Part shown: in pieces, positions 48,967 to 57,789 of the stretch | Layout: each line of letters begins with the position of its first letter | How positions within the stretch are numbered: the stretch's first letter is position 1 | Assembly (NCBI RefSeq): GCF_000368025.1 | Contig: NZ_KB849210.1 | Coordinates: 7,549 to 71,548 of the forward strand | Source of the DNA: Acinetobacter parvus DSM 16617 = CIP 108168 | Lineage (GTDB): Bacteria > Pseudomonadota > Gammaproteobacteria > Pseudomonadales > Moraxellaceae | Direction: 5' to 3' | Length of the DNA stretch: 64,000 bases | Position numbers and translations under genes: made by a program | The notes under the pieces: model-generated | The model's input: only the letters and a program-made list of their open reading frames with translations | Databases searched by the model: none | What the model was told of the DNA's origin: nothing

Positions 48967-50046
48967 TTAGTTTAGTGCTGAAACTACAGCTTCACCCATA
49001 GCATCTGTGCCAACTTTTGTCATGCCTTCAGACATAATATCTGCTGTACGCAAACCTTGATCCAATACTTGACCTACAGCATATTCAATTGCTTTTGCTG
49101 CATCTTCTTCACGGAAGGTATAACGTAACATCATCGCAACTGAAAGAATAGTTGCCAATGGATTAGCAACATTTTGACCAGCAATATCTGGTGCAGAACC
49201 ATGACATGGCTCATACATGCCTTTACCATTTTCATCTAAAGATGCAGAAGGCAACATGCCGATCGAACCTGTCAACATTGCTGCTTCGTCAGATAGGATA
49301 TCACCAAATAAATTACCTGTGACGATCACATCAAACTGCTTTGGTGCACGTACTAACTGCATCGCTGCATTGTCCACATACATATGTGACAACTGGATAT
49401 CTGGATATTGTGCCTGCTGCAAGTCAGTTACGGTTTGCTTCCACAATTCAGTCACTTCAAGGACATTTGCCTTGTCAACTGAACACACCTTGCCACCACG
49501 CAGACCTGCAAGCTCAAACGCCACCTTGGCAATACGCTTGATCTCACTTTCTGAATAAACATCAGTGTTATAGCCTTGCTTTTCACCATTTTCCAGTTCA
49601 CGAATACCACGTGGCTGACCGAAGTAGATACCACCTGTAAGCTCACGTACAATCAGGATATCCAGACCAGCAACAATTTCTGGCTTCAGACTTGAAGCGC
49701 CCGCCAATTGTGGATAAAGGATTGCAGGACGCAGGTTGGCAAACAGGTTCAATTCGCTGCGGATTTTTAACAGGCCACGCTCTGGACGGATTGAACGTTC
49801 AATGGTATCCCATTTAGGCCCACCAACCGCGCCCAACAAGATTGCATCGGCTTTTTTCGCCTGCTCACTGGTGACAGCTGGGTAAGGTTCTCCATGTGCA
49901 TCAATCGCAGCCCCCCCCAACAAACCCTGTTCCCATGTCAAACCCAAATTAAATTTTTCATTGACCTTGTTCAGGACCTTCTCAGCAGCGCCCACAATTT
50001 CAGGACCAATCCCATCACCTGCCAAAATTAAAATATGTTTAGACAT
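48967..50046 (-). CDS. leuB: 3-isopropylmalate dehydrogenase
   Basis: Third step of leucine synthesis: NAD-dependent oxidation and decarboxylation of 3-isopropylmalate. 359 residues. Motifs: ILAGDGIGPEIVGAAEKVL at the start, VRELTGGIYFG with the substrate-site residues, VDNAAMQL, and the NAD-binding EPCHGSAPDIAGQNVANP. It is the last gene of the minus-strand leuC-leuD-(lipoprotein)-leuB cluster and ends at a terminator. Confidence 0.97.
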   Translation of the reverse strand: MSKHILILAGDGIGPEIVGAAEKVLNKVNEKFNLGLTWEQGLLGGAAIDAHGEPYPAVTSEQAKKADAILLGAVGGPKWDTIERSIRPERGLLKIRSELNLFANLRPAILYPQLAGASSLKPEIVAGLDILIVRELTGGIYFGQPRGIRELENGEKQGYNTDVYSESEIKRIAKVAFELAGLRGGKVCSVDKANVLEVTELWKQTVTDLQQAQYPDIQLSHMYVDNAAMQLVRAPKQFDVIVTGNLFGDILSDEAAMLTGSIGMLPSASLDENGKGMYEPCHGSAPDIAGQNVANPLATILSVAMMLRYTFREEDAAKAIEYAVGQVLDQGLRTADIMSEGMTKVGTDAMGEAVVSALN

Positions 50047-50091
50047 CTATTTTTCCAGTTTCATATATGCAGCGTTCATACTGCAAGCGGA

Positions 50092-50667
50092 TTAAATCTT
50101 TTTCTCAACAAATTCACCCAAACCTGTGCTCACATCATATGGGCGACAGAAGCGGCGAATGGTATGCTGTTCTTGCTGTAAATCCACACATAAGGGTTCA
50201 GGTGCAGATACATTTAATAAACTACCCGAACGATATGCACGGTCTCGGTACATTTTAAAGGTATAGCTTTGATTCGGCTTGAACTCGTGAATCACATGGA
50301 ACATCTCGGCGCGGTCTAGAGAAATTGGATAGAAACGAATCACAACCTCATATTGCTTGGCAGGTATACTCAAATAGACTTGCTGTTTTCGGCTGAAAAC
50401 CGAACCATGCAATCGTACAATCCCTCGCTCCATCGCCTGTTGGCTAATACGGTGCGATTTAGCATCGATCACGGCAATATCACCGATTCGTTCAAACTCA
50501 CAATTCTCAACACCTGAACAATATAAAGTTGTGTTGTCCGCTTTGCTTTCTAACGTGTTTTGTACGATACGAACTTGATCAACCACATTGGGTGCATTTT
50601 GACATGCAGTCAAAGTCGTAGCAGCGCCTAGACACAGTAAAATACTGTAAGCGAGTCTTCTTTTCAT
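50092..50667 (-). CDS. Hypothetical lipoprotein within the leu cluster
   Basis: 191 residues with a lipoprotein signal peptide (RRLAYSILLCLGAATTLTAC, lipobox L-T-A-C). The mature part is beta-rich with several cysteines (YCSGVENCEF, EPLCVDLQQ, RRFCRPYD). I do not recognise the family. It sits between leuD and leuB in the same direction, 138 bases after leuD and 45 before leuB, which suggests co-transcription although no link with leucine synthesis is obvious. Confidence 0.75.
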   Translation of the reverse strand: MKRRLAYSILLCLGAATTLTACQNAPNVVDQVRIVQNTLESKADNTTLYCSGVENCEFERIGDIAVIDAKSHRISQQAMERGIVRLHGSVFSRKQQVYLSIPAKQYEVVIRFYPISLDRAEMFHVIHEFKPNQSYTFKMYRDRAYRSGSLLNVSAPEPLCVDLQQEQHTIRRFCRPYDVSTGLGEFVEKKI

Positions 50668-50805
50668 TATTCAAGCCCAGCCCTCATAACATGCACACAT
50701 GCAAGCAAATATTATTCGCTAGCATGTTAGCAAGAGTTCAATGTCTGCGCTATGACTATATTTAAAATGTCCCCAGACATTCAGGTATCTCCAGTCAACA
50801 AAAAA

Positions 50806-51456
50806 CTAGGCCTTTATTTCCTGAAACACCCAGGGACGCGCCTGTTTGGCTTTTTCTTCATAGGCACGAATATCATCTGCCACTTGTAAAGTTAAGCCAA
50901 TATCATCCAAACCATTTAATAGGCAGTGCTTACGGAATGAATCAATTTCAAATTTAAATGCTTCACCTGTTGGCGTACGTACTTCCTGAGCCTCTAAATC
51001 GATGGTCAATTGATAACCCTCAGTTTCAGCACATTCCTTGAATAACTGATCAACAATCTCTTCAGATAAAATCACAGGCAACATGCCATTCTTGAAGCAG
51101 TTGTTAAAGAAAATATCTGCAAAGCTTGGCGCGATCACGGTACGGAAACCATACTCATTCAATGCCCAAGGTGCGTGCTCACGGCTTGAACCACAACCAA
51201 AGTTCGTGCGTGCCAATAAAATCGTTGAACCTTGATAACGCGGTTTATTCAACACAAATTCAGGGTTAATCGGACGTTTGCTAATGTCCTGCCCTAAATA
51301 ACCTTCATCCAGATAACGCAATTCATCAAATAAGTTATCGCCAAAACCTGTACGCTTAATTGACTTTAAAAACTGCTTTGGAATGATTAAGTCGGTATCA
51401 ACATTTGCACGATCTAAAGGTGCAACAATACCTTGTTCTACAGTGTATTTTTTCAT
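50806..51456 (-). CDS. leuD: 3-isopropylmalate dehydratase small subunit
   Basis: Swivelling-domain subunit of isopropylmalate isomerase, forming the active enzyme with LeuC. 216 residues. Motifs: DTDLIIPKQFLKSI, ILLARTNFGCGSSREHAPWAL (substrate-binding loop) and FNNCFKNGMLPV. It starts 12 bases after the leuC stop, so the two subunits are translated from one message. Confidence 0.97.
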   Translation of the reverse strand: MKKYTVEQGIVAPLDRANVDTDLIIPKQFLKSIKRTGFGDNLFDELRYLDEGYLGQDISKRPINPEFVLNKPRYQGSTILLARTNFGCGSSREHAPWALNEYGFRTVIAPSFADIFFNNCFKNGMLPVILSEEIVDQLFKECAETEGYQLTIDLEAQEVRTPTGEAFKFEIDSFRKHCLLNGLDDIGLTLQVADDIRAYEEKAKQARPWVFQEIKA

Positions 51457-51468
51457 GATTTTGCTCCT

Positions 51469-52887
51469 TTAGAATGAACGTACATCAACAAAATGACCAG
51501 CAATTGCAGCCGCTGCAGCCATTGCAGGGCTCACCAAATGTGTACGACCACCGTTACCCTGACGACCTTCAAAATTACGATTCGAAGTAGATGCACAATG
51601 TTCACCTGGTTGTAATTTATCAGCGTTCATTGCTAAGCACATTGAACAACCTGGCTCACGCCATTCAAAACCAGCGTCTAAGAAAATTTGATCCAAGCCT
51701 TCTTGTTCTGCTTGTTGCTTCACCAAACCTGAACCTGGAACGATCATCGCCTGTTTAATACTAGATGCAACTTTACGCCCTTTCACGACATCTGCCGCAG
51801 CACGAATATCTTCAATACGAGAATTGGTACATGAACCAATAAAGACACGATCCAATTGAATATCAGACAATGCTTGACCAGCAGTTAAACCCATATATTG
51901 ATAAGCACGAGTCCAGTCATTACGTTGAACATCATCTTTTGCTTGTTCTAAAGTCGGTACTGCTTGCGAAACAGGGATCACCATTTCTGGAGATGTTCCC
52001 CAAGAAACCTGTGGCTCAATCTCAGCACCATTCAATACGACTACCGCATCAAATACAGCATCTTCGTCTGAGTGTAAGGTATTCCAATATTCTACCGCTT
52101 GATCCCACTGCTCACCTTTAGGCGCATAGTTACGATCTTTCACATAAGCGATGGTTTTGTCATCAACAGCGACCATACCTACGCGCGCACCCGCTTCGAT
52201 TGCCATATTACATACGGTCATACGTCCTTCGATCGACATATCACGGAACACTTGACCACCAAATTCAATGGCATAGCCTGTACCACCAGCCGTTCCAATT
52301 TTGCCGATAATCGCTAAAACAACATCTTTAGACGTCACGCCTTTGCCTAATACACCATCAACACGAACAAGCATGTTTTTCGATTTTTTCTGTACTAAAC
52401 ATTGAGTTGCTAACACATGCTCAACTTCAGAAGTTCCAATTCCATGTGCCAAACAGCCAAAAGCACCATGTGTTGCAGTATGTGAATCACCACACACCAC
52501 CGTCATGCCAGGCAATGTCAAGCCTTGCTCTGGTCCTACCACATGAGCGATACCCTGACGGATATCATTGATACCAAATTCAACGATATTAAAGGTCTTA
52601 CAGTTATCATCTAAAGTTTGAACCTGAATACGAGACGTATCATCCTCAATCCCAGCAATACCTTGCTCACGCTCTTTTTTAGAAGTCGGAACGTTATGAT
52701 CAGGTGTTGCGACATTGGCACTTAAACGCCATGGCTGACGATCAGCAAGTTGTAAGCCTTCAAATGCTTGAGGGCTAGTCACTTCATGTAATAAATGACG
52801 ATCAATATAAATCAAGCTTGAACCATCATCACGCTGCTTAACTAAATGGTCATCCCATAATTTGTCATATAATGTCTTGCCTGCCAT
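51469..52887 (-). CDS. leuC: 3-isopropylmalate dehydratase large subunit
   Basis: Aconitase-type [4Fe-4S] subunit that isomerises 2- to 3-isopropylmalate. 472 residues. Cluster cysteines are in FIGSCTNSRIEDIRAAA and in EPGCSMCLAMN; VVCGDSHTATHGAFG is the substrate-site block. I take the ATG at 52887 (MAGKTLYDKLWDDHL), with GGAGA 8-12 bases upstream; the nine-codon extension is in frame but overlaps that site. It is first in the leu cluster, and repeated AT-rich palindromes lie at its promoter. Confidence 0.97.
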   Translation of the reverse strand: MAGKTLYDKLWDDHLVKQRDDGSSLIYIDRHLLHEVTSPQAFEGLQLADRQPWRLSANVATPDHNVPTSKKEREQGIAGIEDDTSRIQVQTLDDNCKTFNIVEFGINDIRQGIAHVVGPEQGLTLPGMTVVCGDSHTATHGAFGCLAHGIGTSEVEHVLATQCLVQKKSKNMLVRVDGVLGKGVTSKDVVLAIIGKIGTAGGTGYAIEFGGQVFRDMSIEGRMTVCNMAIEAGARVGMVAVDDKTIAYVKDRNYAPKGEQWDQAVEYWNTLHSDEDAVFDAVVVLNGAEIEPQVSWGTSPEMVIPVSQAVPTLEQAKDDVQRNDWTRAYQYMGLTAGQALSDIQLDRVFIGSCTNSRIEDIRAAADVVKGRKVASSIKQAMIVPGSGLVKQQAEQEGLDQIFLDAGFEWREPGCSMCLAMNADKLQPGEHCASTSNRNFEGRQGNGGRTHLVSPAMAAAAAIAGHFVDVRSF

Positions 52888-52928
52888 GTCGTCGCTCTCC
52901 AACGTGCTTGTCATAGGACTGGGTAACT

Positions 52929-52974
52929 AAATCTTAGATTTATTATAGCAATGCTTTCACATAAATCTAATTTA
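52929..52974 (-). promoter_or_regulatory. leuC promoter flanked by two palindromic boxes
   Basis: A minus-strand -10 TATAAT (complement of 52942-52947) with a weak -35 TTAGAT 17 bases upstream. AAATCTTAGATTT (52929-52941) sits just after the -10, and TAAATCTAATTTA (52962-52974) overlaps the -35. Both share the half-site AAATCT and could be sites for a regulator such as the nearby LysR protein. Confidence 0.45.
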
Positions 52975-53109
52975 TCATTTTTATTAGTTATTAAACTTTT
53001 TGGAATATATAATTCATTTGTGCATCAATTTTTTCAATAAAAGAGATAAATCCTTAGCTATCTAAAAGTTCGATCATCAAGAGTAGAAATTTCTTTTTTA
53101 CTTTTTAAA

Positions 53110-53124
53110 TGATAATCATTATTA
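53110..53124 (+). promoter_or_regulatory. Fur box upstream of the DUF2061 gene
   Basis: TGATAATCATTATTA matches the 7-1-7 Fur consensus TGATAAT-N-ATTATCA at 13 of the 14 specified positions. It is 33 bases before the DUF2061 start codon, the usual place for iron-dependent repression. Confidence 0.65.
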
Positions 53125-53157
53125 TTTAATTAAATAGGATTTGAAGTGGTGAGCGAT

Positions 53158-53364
53158 ATGGCAAACATTCAGCAATTCGTGATTAACAATCAACGGACTT
53201 TAAAAAAAACCTTGAGTTACTACATCATGCATATTAGTGTTGCAATGATAGTTGCCTATATGATTACTGGCAATTTAATCATGGCTGCAACCTTGAGTTT
53301 AATTGAACCAACCGTACAAGCTTTTGCCTTTTTCTTCCATGAAAAAGTTTGGAATTATTTTTAA
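53158..53364 (+). CDS. DUF2061 small membrane protein
   Basis: 68-residue protein with two membrane helices: IMHISVAMIVAYMITGNLIM and ATLSLIEPTVQAFAFFF, ending HEKVWNYF. The pattern K-T-x-S-Y-x-x-x-H ... A-x-x-I-x-x-x-E-P-x-x-x-x-x-x-Y/F-x-x-HEK-W is typical of DUF2061, for which no role is established. I start at the ATG (MANIQQF), with GGTGAG upstream; GTG codons four and three codons earlier are possible. A near-consensus Fur box precedes it, so iron-repressed expression is likely. Confidence 0.8.
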   Translation: MANIQQFVINNQRTLKKTLSYYIMHISVAMIVAYMITGNLIMAATLSLIEPTVQAFAFFFHEKVWNYF

Positions 53365-53418
53365 TTTTCCGCATCAATATTTGAGCACCTATTTTTAAAG
53401 TTATTTGAGTAAGCCTGT

Positions 53419-54282
53419 ATGAATCTTGCTGCATTTGAAGCATTTTTAAAAGTGATGGAAACGGGTTCAATCTCAATTGCAGCAGAACAACTTTTTATTA
53501 CCCAGCCTGCCGTCACTAAACGTATTCATGGTCTGGAAGAATATTTTGGTGTCAAACTATTTGAATCTGCGGGACGAGGGATTCAGCCGACCCATGCAGC
53601 ACATTCCCTTTTACCCAAAGTGAGAACCTGGCTGAATGAGCTTGGAGAAATTCACCATACGCTGAGCCATGAACAATCACAGGTACAAGGCCGTTTAAAG
53701 ATTGGCACCAGTCACCACATTGGCCTACACCACCTTGCTGCACCCCTAAAGCGTTTTGTACAGCAATTTCCGCAAGTGACATTAGATGTGCATTTTGTTG
53801 ATTCTGAACAGGCGCATGAGCAAGTTCTGGCAGGTGAACTGGAGCTGGCGTTTTTAACCCTGCCTCCTGTTGGCGATGATCGTCTCAACTATGTCACCAT
53901 CTGGAATGATCCTTTGATTTTTGTCACTGCACCTTTTCACCCATTAGCACAGCAAACAGAACTGAGTCTGGAAAACCTGATTGCCTATCCAAGCCTGCTT
54001 CCCGCCTCACATACCTATACCAGCCAGATCACGCTGGCGGAATTTGAAAAGAAAGGGCTAAAACCGAAAATTACCATGAGCAACAATCCGTTAGAATCCA
54101 TACGGATGTTGGTCTCAATTGGTTTGGGTTGGTCAGTTCTACCCAAGACCTTACTCAATCAGGATTTAAAACAACTTGATCTCAATCTCGATATGCAACG
54201 TCAACTGGGTATGGTGTGGCATCCTGCACGAATCCAATCAAAAGCAGCGGAAGAATTAATCAATATGATGCAACTTGGCTAG
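53419..54282 (+). CDS. LysR family transcriptional regulator
   Basis: 287 residues. The N-terminal winged helix-turn-helix reads FEAFLKVMETGSISIAAEQL, then FITQPAVTKRIHGLEEYFGVKLF; the periplasmic-binding-protein-like effector domain follows from about residue 90. It is on the opposite strand to leuC, with the small DUF2061 gene between. Regulation of the leu genes is plausible by position but not shown. It starts 54 bases after the DUF2061 stop. Confidence 0.9.
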   Translation: MNLAAFEAFLKVMETGSISIAAEQLFITQPAVTKRIHGLEEYFGVKLFESAGRGIQPTHAAHSLLPKVRTWLNELGEIHHTLSHEQSQVQGRLKIGTSHHIGLHHLAAPLKRFVQQFPQVTLDVHFVDSEQAHEQVLAGELELAFLTLPPVGDDRLNYVTIWNDPLIFVTAPFHPLAQQTELSLENLIAYPSLLPASHTYTSQITLAEFEKKGLKPKITMSNNPLESIRMLVSIGLGWSVLPKTLLNQDLKQLDLNLDMQRQLGMVWHPARIQSKAAEELINMMQLG

Positions 54283-54298
54283 GTTAGCTAAAGCCAAG

Positions 54299-55060
54299 TT
54301 AGTCACCGCCTCCGCCACAACTGCTACAGCTACTGCCACAACTGGATGAAGATGATGATTGATCTTGCACATATTTTGCAAAATCTTTAGTCATTTGCGC
54401 CAGTTCAAACGATTGTCCATTTTCCCAACCCAACACCTGATCAACCGCAAATAGTCGTGGCAATTGCATCGTATTCCTTGGATTATATCCATGTAACATA
54501 CAGCTATATTTCCAAGCTTCAAATAATTGCTTTGCTTGTTCTTCTGGTCTCGTTGTTCCGTCATAAGGGCTATGATTCAACATTCGACCTATGGTTTGCT
54601 CACATAATTGCTGATACTGGATCGGATATTGCAACATCACATGCCATAAAGCATCGACTGCATGTGAAGGCATGGCATAGGCTTGTTTTTGCATCACGTG
54701 TAATGCCAAATAATCCTTAAATCCAAGTTCAATCAGCCGACGTTGTTTTAAGCTCAGTTCGGGATATTGTTGTTTTAATTTATTCCAAAATATTGGATCA
54801 ATGTTGAGTTGCTCAATCTTCTCTAATTTATTCCTTCGAGTCTTGGCGATCAAAACATGGTTTAAAATAATAATTGTCCATATTAATGGGAGTAAAACCC
54901 AAGCGGTAAAGATCTGCTGTTGCCAGCTATACATGAGCAGTAAGACTAAAATCGGCAGGATAATCCAGCGTATTTTTATATGCGGTTGATGGCGTTTTAA
55001 TTGAATTAATGCATCAAGCTTGTTGGAAGTCTGTGCTTCCTGATTTATTTTTATTTTCAT
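54299..55060 (-). CDS. GRDP-like membrane protein with Cys/Ser/Gly-rich tail
   Basis: 253 residues. Two hydrophobic helices (WIILPILVLLLMYSW and IFTAWVLLPLIWTIIILNHV) are followed by a cytoplasmic helical domain. That domain has MPSHAVDALWHVMLQYPIQY and GRMLNHSPY, the V-D-x-x-W-H ... Y ... H-x-P pattern of glycine-rich-domain-containing proteins. The tail SSSSSCGSSCSSCGGGGD carries three Cys and many Gly/Ser, similar to short Cys-Gly tails seen in other members. Function unknown; a metal- or membrane-related role would be a guess. It converges with the LysR gene. Confidence 0.7.
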   Translation of the reverse strand: MKIKINQEAQTSNKLDALIQLKRHQPHIKIRWIILPILVLLLMYSWQQQIFTAWVLLPLIWTIIILNHVLIAKTRRNKLEKIEQLNIDPIFWNKLKQQYPELSLKQRRLIELGFKDYLALHVMQKQAYAMPSHAVDALWHVMLQYPIQYQQLCEQTIGRMLNHSPYDGTTRPEEQAKQLFEAWKYSCMLHGYNPRNTMQLPRLFAVDQVLGWENGQSFELAQMTKDFAKYVQDQSSSSSSCGSSCSSCGGGGD

Positions 55061-55098
55061 GCTTAAATCTCAAGAAGAAAAGATGACAATAAGATGAC

Positions 55099-55120
55099 AA
55101 AAAACCTCCCTTTAGGGAGG
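55099..55120 (-). terminator. Terminator after the spo0M-like gene
   Basis: CCTCCC and GGGAGG form a 6-bp GC-rich stem with a TTTA loop; on the minus strand a run of T follows. Confidence 0.75.
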
Positions 55121-55134
55121 AATGGTGTAATCCT

Positions 55135-55890
55135 TTATCCAATCTGCAATAAACGGCGAAGCTGCTGCGTGATCTGATTCACGTCCAAATTATGGTTTGA
55201 TATGGTCATCGTCAGCAACTGATCTGAGCGAAAGGTACGATCAATTTCCAGCATGATATGCGTTTGCTGCGCTTCAGCAACAAAGGATACCTCCACCTCA
55301 TTAAAACCACTAAACATCTGTGAAGATACAAACTCTAGCTCCTGATAGCAGCCAATCGTTGATCTAAAATTTCTTGCGGTCAGTTGCCCTTTTTCAACAT
55401 CCACAGTCGACAGAACAAATCCACATTGTTGCATCGCCTGTAAAAAAGCCTGCATCGCTGGTGTTGGGGTCACTTTTAAATAGTCACGATCGGTTGAATC
55501 CAGTCCCCAGTCAACATCCATGTGTGTTTCAATCCATACACGAGCGCCATTACGTCGGCAGGAAACTTCAGTGATAGGGGTTTCATGAGGGATTTCCATG
55601 GTAAATGGAATATGATGTGACTCATTTGCAGCCAGCAAGAATTTCGAGCTAATCAACCACTGATCCAGCACCAAAGCCTGATTAAATTCATGATCGCCAG
55701 ACTCAACCTCTGCAATGGTCATCAATTTTAGATATAAGCCATTAATTTCCTTATTCGTTGACCCACCAGTAAAATTAATTTCACCGCGTAGTGTCTCACC
55801 AGCCTGTAACGTAGGATTATATAAACGTGTTTCGACGTTTACCCCTTGCATATTTAAACCAGACATCATTTTTTTAAACATTTTTTTCAC
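55135..55890 (-). CDS. Spo0M-like (sporulation-control protein) family protein
   Basis: 251 residues of the SpoOM family, an arrestin-like double beta-sandwich. Visible blocks are VNVETRLYNPTLQAGETLRG, the I-N-G-L-Y-L-K-L strand, IPFTMEIPHETPI and WIETHMDVDWGLDSTDRDYL, then L-x-V-TP-PAMQAFL. In Bacillus, Spo0M interacts with cytoskeletal/division proteins; in non-spore-formers its role is unknown. It lies in a minus-strand run with the DUF2252 gene 46 bases upstream. Confidence 0.85.
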   Translation of the reverse strand: MKKMFKKMMSGLNMQGVNVETRLYNPTLQAGETLRGEINFTGGSTNKEINGLYLKLMTIAEVESGDHEFNQALVLDQWLISSKFLLAANESHHIPFTMEIPHETPITEVSCRRNGARVWIETHMDVDWGLDSTDRDYLKVTPTPAMQAFLQAMQQCGFVLSTVDVEKGQLTARNFRSTIGCYQELEFVSSQMFSGFNEVEVSFVAEAQQTHIMLEIDRTFRSDQLLTMTISNHNLDVNQITQQLRRLLQIG

Positions 55891-55936
55891 AAACCTTTTA
55901 AATTATTTCAATTCATCTGTAGCAATATACCGATGA

Positions 55937-57370
55937 TTAAAGTGCCTCATCTCCAGCAATCTGAATCCTACCATCGGCAATCTCATTCATAAAATGCTGA
56001 TAGTCATTTAAATTCCGTTCCATAGACTGTGTGGCATATTCCTGTAAAACCTCCACCATGGTATTCCCCTCGCCCAGATAACCCATCAAAACATCGGCAT
56101 TCCCCGCCTTGGCATGGGCATGGGCTAAAGCCAGACCACAGCTTTCCGCATATTCATGAAAATACTCATCGTCCATATCGGTTAAGTCGACTGAAATCTT
56201 CATATCACGCAGTTGGCGGACATGGAAATGCTGCCCCAAGGTGGAATAGCCAAGAAAAATATCGCTTGCAGCTTGCATCAACTGCTGGCCATACACCACA
56301 CGCTCGCCTTCATGCTTCACTTTTTCAGAGAATAATGGACTTAAAATAGAGGGGTTGGCTTCTTTCATCTGTAAAATCAACGGCTCACGATCGGCATCCT
56401 GAAACAGTGCAATGGCTGAACGTGTGCCCACGCTCCCCACGCCCACCACTTTGAATGCCACATCGGTACGTTGATAACGGTCAAATAGGACCTGCCGATC
56501 ATGTTTCAATGAATCACGATACTGTCTAAAAAATTCATCCACATTCTTGCTGAACGGTTCATTTGGCTTTGGATGCCAAAGCAAAGGTTCATCATCAATA
56601 AAATGTCTAAAACCTGTTTCTTTGTCCTGTTGGGTCAGTTTAGGCAAAACCGAGTGGGCATTTTTTTTCTGGGCGGAGTCCAAATGTCTGGCCCGTTTTT
56701 TTCTGAGTTTTCGACATTCCGTATTTTCCAGCAATGTACTGGCATCAACTTTCTCATACCATACCTGTAATGGTGATAACTCCATATTTTCAAGTAAATG
56801 TTGGCGGTAACTATTCAACATGGTTTTAATGGCTTTTAAGCCTACACGGTTGCCCAACCCAACATCTTGTGCAGCAATCACAAAGCTGGTTGCCAAACGT
56901 TTCAAATCCCATTCAAATGGCGCAACCAAGGTCTCATCAAAATCATTGATTCCAAAAAGAAGATTACGTTCAGGACTGGCAAAACCACCAAAATTACTTA
57001 AATGACAGTCGCCACAAATCTGTTGGAACAAACCCGAATGATGCTGCTCCCATGCCTGATCAAACAGCATCTGGGAAGGCATACCACGATAAAAGGTAAA
57101 TGGAGACACACTCATCCTTTTGGCACGAATGGGCTTAAGCTTTTCTAAACGTCCCTGATTGCTCCAATCATAAATGCTTAATGCAGATATACCCTGTGGT
57201 CGCGCTGACAACTGTGACAGATGTTCCCTTGGAATCTTTTTACGCTGAGCCTTGCCCAATTTGAAACCATCACGTTTACTCAGCAACTGACCTTGATAAC
57301 TGTGTCGGGTTAAATCAACACTTTGCTCTTTCCACAACTTCTCTGGCAATTCAATTTGTTGTTTTTTCAT
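55937..57370 (-). CDS. DUF2252 family protein
   Basis: 477 residues of DUF2252, which has a protein-kinase-like fold. FTFYRGMPSQMLFDQ, ICGDCHLSNFGGFASPERNL and INDFDETLVAPFEWDLKRLA match the family's G-D-x-H-x-x-N-F-G and D-F-D-E blocks, equivalent to the catalytic loop and metal-binding Asp of aminoglycoside/choline kinases. Its substrate is not known. A basic N-terminus (HSYQGQLLSKRDGFKLGKAQ) is typical. It is followed by the Spo0M-like gene. Confidence 0.88.
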   Translation of the reverse strand: MKKQQIELPEKLWKEQSVDLTRHSYQGQLLSKRDGFKLGKAQRKKIPREHLSQLSARPQGISALSIYDWSNQGRLEKLKPIRAKRMSVSPFTFYRGMPSQMLFDQAWEQHHSGLFQQICGDCHLSNFGGFASPERNLLFGINDFDETLVAPFEWDLKRLATSFVIAAQDVGLGNRVGLKAIKTMLNSYRQHLLENMELSPLQVWYEKVDASTLLENTECRKLRKKRARHLDSAQKKNAHSVLPKLTQQDKETGFRHFIDDEPLLWHPKPNEPFSKNVDEFFRQYRDSLKHDRQVLFDRYQRTDVAFKVVGVGSVGTRSAIALFQDADREPLILQMKEANPSILSPLFSEKVKHEGERVVYGQQLMQAASDIFLGYSTLGQHFHVRQLRDMKISVDLTDMDDEYFHEYAESCGLALAHAHAKAGNADVLMGYLGEGNTMVEVLQEYATQSMERNLNDYQHFMNEIADGRIQIAGDEAL

Positions 57371-57432
57371 TATTTACCCCTATCAAAAACATTTTTATAT
57401 CAAAAAAAACCTTTCCTAAAAACAAAATATTT

Positions 57433-57699
57433 TCACTTCTCATTCTGCTGAGCTTTTTGATAGTTTAGCCTTTGCTTTTTCACATATTTTTTCGCTATAA
57501 AATAAACTAACATCGCAAAAGGTAAAATCAAAAATAGTGCACCTACGCCAAAAGCAACATAGGCAAAATAAACATTCCCAATTAAAAAACAGATTCCTAA
57601 TAATGTAAGTTGTACGATCAATTCCCCACAACCTTCGGCGACATAATCTAGCCAGGTTGGTTTTTTAGTTTGTTCAGTTTCATCACGATACTCTTGCAT
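57433..57699 (-). CDS. Small membrane protein
   Basis: 88 residues: a charged N-terminus, two membrane helices (LTLLGICFLIGNVYFAYVAF and GALFLILPFAMLVYFIA) and a basic/Gln-rich tail. Not recognised. It sits just upstream of the DUF2252 gene in the same direction, 62 bases away. The ATG has no strong ribosome site. Confidence 0.6.
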   Translation of the reverse strand: MQEYRDETEQTKKPTWLDYVAEGCGELIVQLTLLGICFLIGNVYFAYVAFGVGALFLILPFAMLVYFIAKKYVKKQRLNYQKAQQNEK

Positions 57700-57789
57700 T
57701 TTTTATATCCAATTAGTGATCTTCTTATTATTCAACATGTTAAACATATTAAAACTGTAATATGTTTAACATTTTTCTATATTTTTTGA

